Below, one piece after another: positions 62,539-64,000 of a stretch of DNA of 64,000 nt (positions are counted from its first letter, which is position 1; every line of letters begins with the position of its first letter). This stretch comes from Ananas comosus (Eukaryota; Streptophyta; Magnoliopsida; Poales; Bromeliaceae). The translations under genes were made by a program, and so were the position numbers. A model generated the notes under the pieces. It was not told the DNA's origin and ran no database searches. It saw nothing but the letters and a program-made list of their open reading frames with translations. Location: positions 10,466,432 to 10,530,431 of the forward strand of contig NC_033639.1 in assembly GCF_001540865.1 (NCBI RefSeq), given 5' to 3'.

Positions 62539-64000
62539 AATAAAATATTATATAATAATATATTAGTATAAAGAGAACCAGAGGGAAGTGACTCTATTCT
62601 AGTGATTTTCGTTTTCCAGCGAAAAAAATAAAAAATAAAAAAACTTCAATTTTTTCTAAAATTATAAAAAATATTTTTATAGAAAAATTATTTTACGTCA
62701 AATCAAATAAATAAAAGAAAATTTATACCAAAAATTAATAATTTTTTCGTTTATTTGAAGTGGTACCAAACGCTGGGTAAGTCAAAGAAAAGTACCAACA
62801 ATAATAGGAGAAAATCATTACTTTGAAATATTTATTTTTTTTGTGACCAATAAATTAACGCCAACACAAGTCAAGGTCTTATACCAAGCCAAAATTGACC
62901 TGTGAGTTTCCAGGCCGAATCCAACTTTTTATAGACTAATATGAATAAGAAAAAAAATATTGCGACTTTCGAATTATACGTGCATCTTACGTTATTTATA
63001 AATCACACGAATAATATAATTTTACGTGCACATAATTATACATAAACTTAATAAAATATAAATAGAAAATACTAAAATAAATATTCCAAGTCTCATTCGT
63101 AAGTACTATAGTTGATTACGCTCATTTTCATGATTATTGAAAAAAAGGGAATAAAACAAAGAAGCCAATCTCACAAGGTTCTTGTCACAAACAGTTTTTA
63201 CTTGTCACTGATGAGTATAATTTATAAGCCAATGCTTTTTTAAGGCTACTATTCCTTTTCCAAATAATGGATAAAAACACATTTACTTTTTTTAAAAAAT
63301 TTGTCATAAATTAAACTTAGTTAATGGACCCTACAAATTGTAACAAATAGTTAAGACTACTATTTATTCTATATAATTTTGATAATAAATATTTTTGACA
63401 TATTTTTTATCATATACATTTTTTTGAATTTTGAATTAGTGCACAATATTTTTATGAGAATGAATGTCACGAGATCTTTGATTAGTCCTCTCACGCAGGT
63501 GATCGCCCTGTCGTTAGGAGAGCGAGTAGGATGAAACAAATAAGATTACACAAATGCATGCAGCTAGTAATGCAGGTGATTCACTTTGTGCTATAAGAGC
63601 CGGCAAGTGTTTAAATCTTGAATGTCGTCTTATACGAGCTAAGATAAGACTGTACGAAGTTGACAGTAGAAATGATTCACGACTCTACTTGGCCTGTATG
63701 AAGCTGAATGTAAAGAAAGACACCATGTGGGTGATCGTCTTGAGGTTTGTTGTATTGAGTGACAACAGAACCGACATTCGTATGGTATTTTGAGCGTGAC
63801 ATGTCCTTAGAGGTAACTCCACCATAGCATACGTTCATACCGTATGCGTAAGATCAATCACTATATTTTAGAGAGTGACGAAATTGATTCCTATTTCGTC
63901 GCTGTGTGAGCTTTGCGTACCCTTTGGGGCTTAGAATCATGTCATGAAATTGATACTTGGTGATGCTATTTTAGCACATCTAAGGACCATGATTAATTCA
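62442..64000. other. repeat-rich right end, no gene seen
   Basis: (TA)n at about 62507-62531, then AT-rich DNA. The segment 63480-63800 has higher GC and a 79-codon open frame without recognisable motifs; it could be a transposon fragment. Confidence 0.5.

Noticed and set aside
63554..63793. 79-codon open frame near the right edge
   Set aside because: No recognisable motif, no splice or promoter context; cannot be separated from chance or a transposon fragment.

Overview
This window is nuclear DNA of a flowering plant, most likely a monocot. It has AT-rich introns, GC-rich first exons, GT-AG splicing, a Ty1/copia retrotransposon primed by initiator tRNA-Met, many MITE-like repeats, and proteins that match plant families over their whole length. 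A 358-bp repeat family present in several copies reminds me of a family in pineapple (Ananas). That is recall only, and the species cannot be fixed from the sequence.

Layout. (1) 1427-3990, minus: an AT-hook chromatin-type protein. Its probable 5' UTR intron runs to about 10.79 kb and holds an antisense, RT-deleted copia element (5505-9508). (2) 12926-24793, plus: a complete 32-exon exportin-1 (XPO1/CRM1). (3) 26507-33910, minus and convergent with XPO1: a complete 13-exon eIF3 subunit A. (4) 39397-42425, plus, head-to-head with eIF3a: a CCCH zinc-finger protein with RS and RE repeats. (5) 43375-45316, minus: a two-CRM-domain organellar intron-splicing factor. (6) 45412-46075: a non-autonomous Mutator-like element with a perfect 9-bp target duplication. 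(7) 46647-49558, minus: plastid lipocalin LCNP. (8) 50358-51115, plus: a small secreted X8 (CBM43) protein. (9) 52278-56427, plus: a GLR3-type glutamate receptor-like channel with one frameshift in a T6 run. (10) 58351-62441: a near-identical second copy of the last GLR exon and its downstream DNA, beginning immediately after the only N in the window. This is probably an allele placed twice by the assembly. The remainder to 64000 is repeat-rich DNA without a gene I can support.

The genes are unlinked housekeeping and stress genes with no operon-like logic: nuclear export, translation initiation, organelle splicing, photoprotection, cell wall and calcium signalling. For each multi-exon gene I built the splice model by hand, and exon phases and the total reading frame close exactly, except for the single extra base in GLR. 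I found no CRISPR array, tRNA, rRNA or prokaryotic system. The most unusual signals are a serially duplicated phase-1 exon array in the AT-hook gene, a duplicated 3' splice site and a GC-AG intron in XPO1, a telomere-like hexamer repeat encoding part of a targeting peptide, and the allele duplication around the N.
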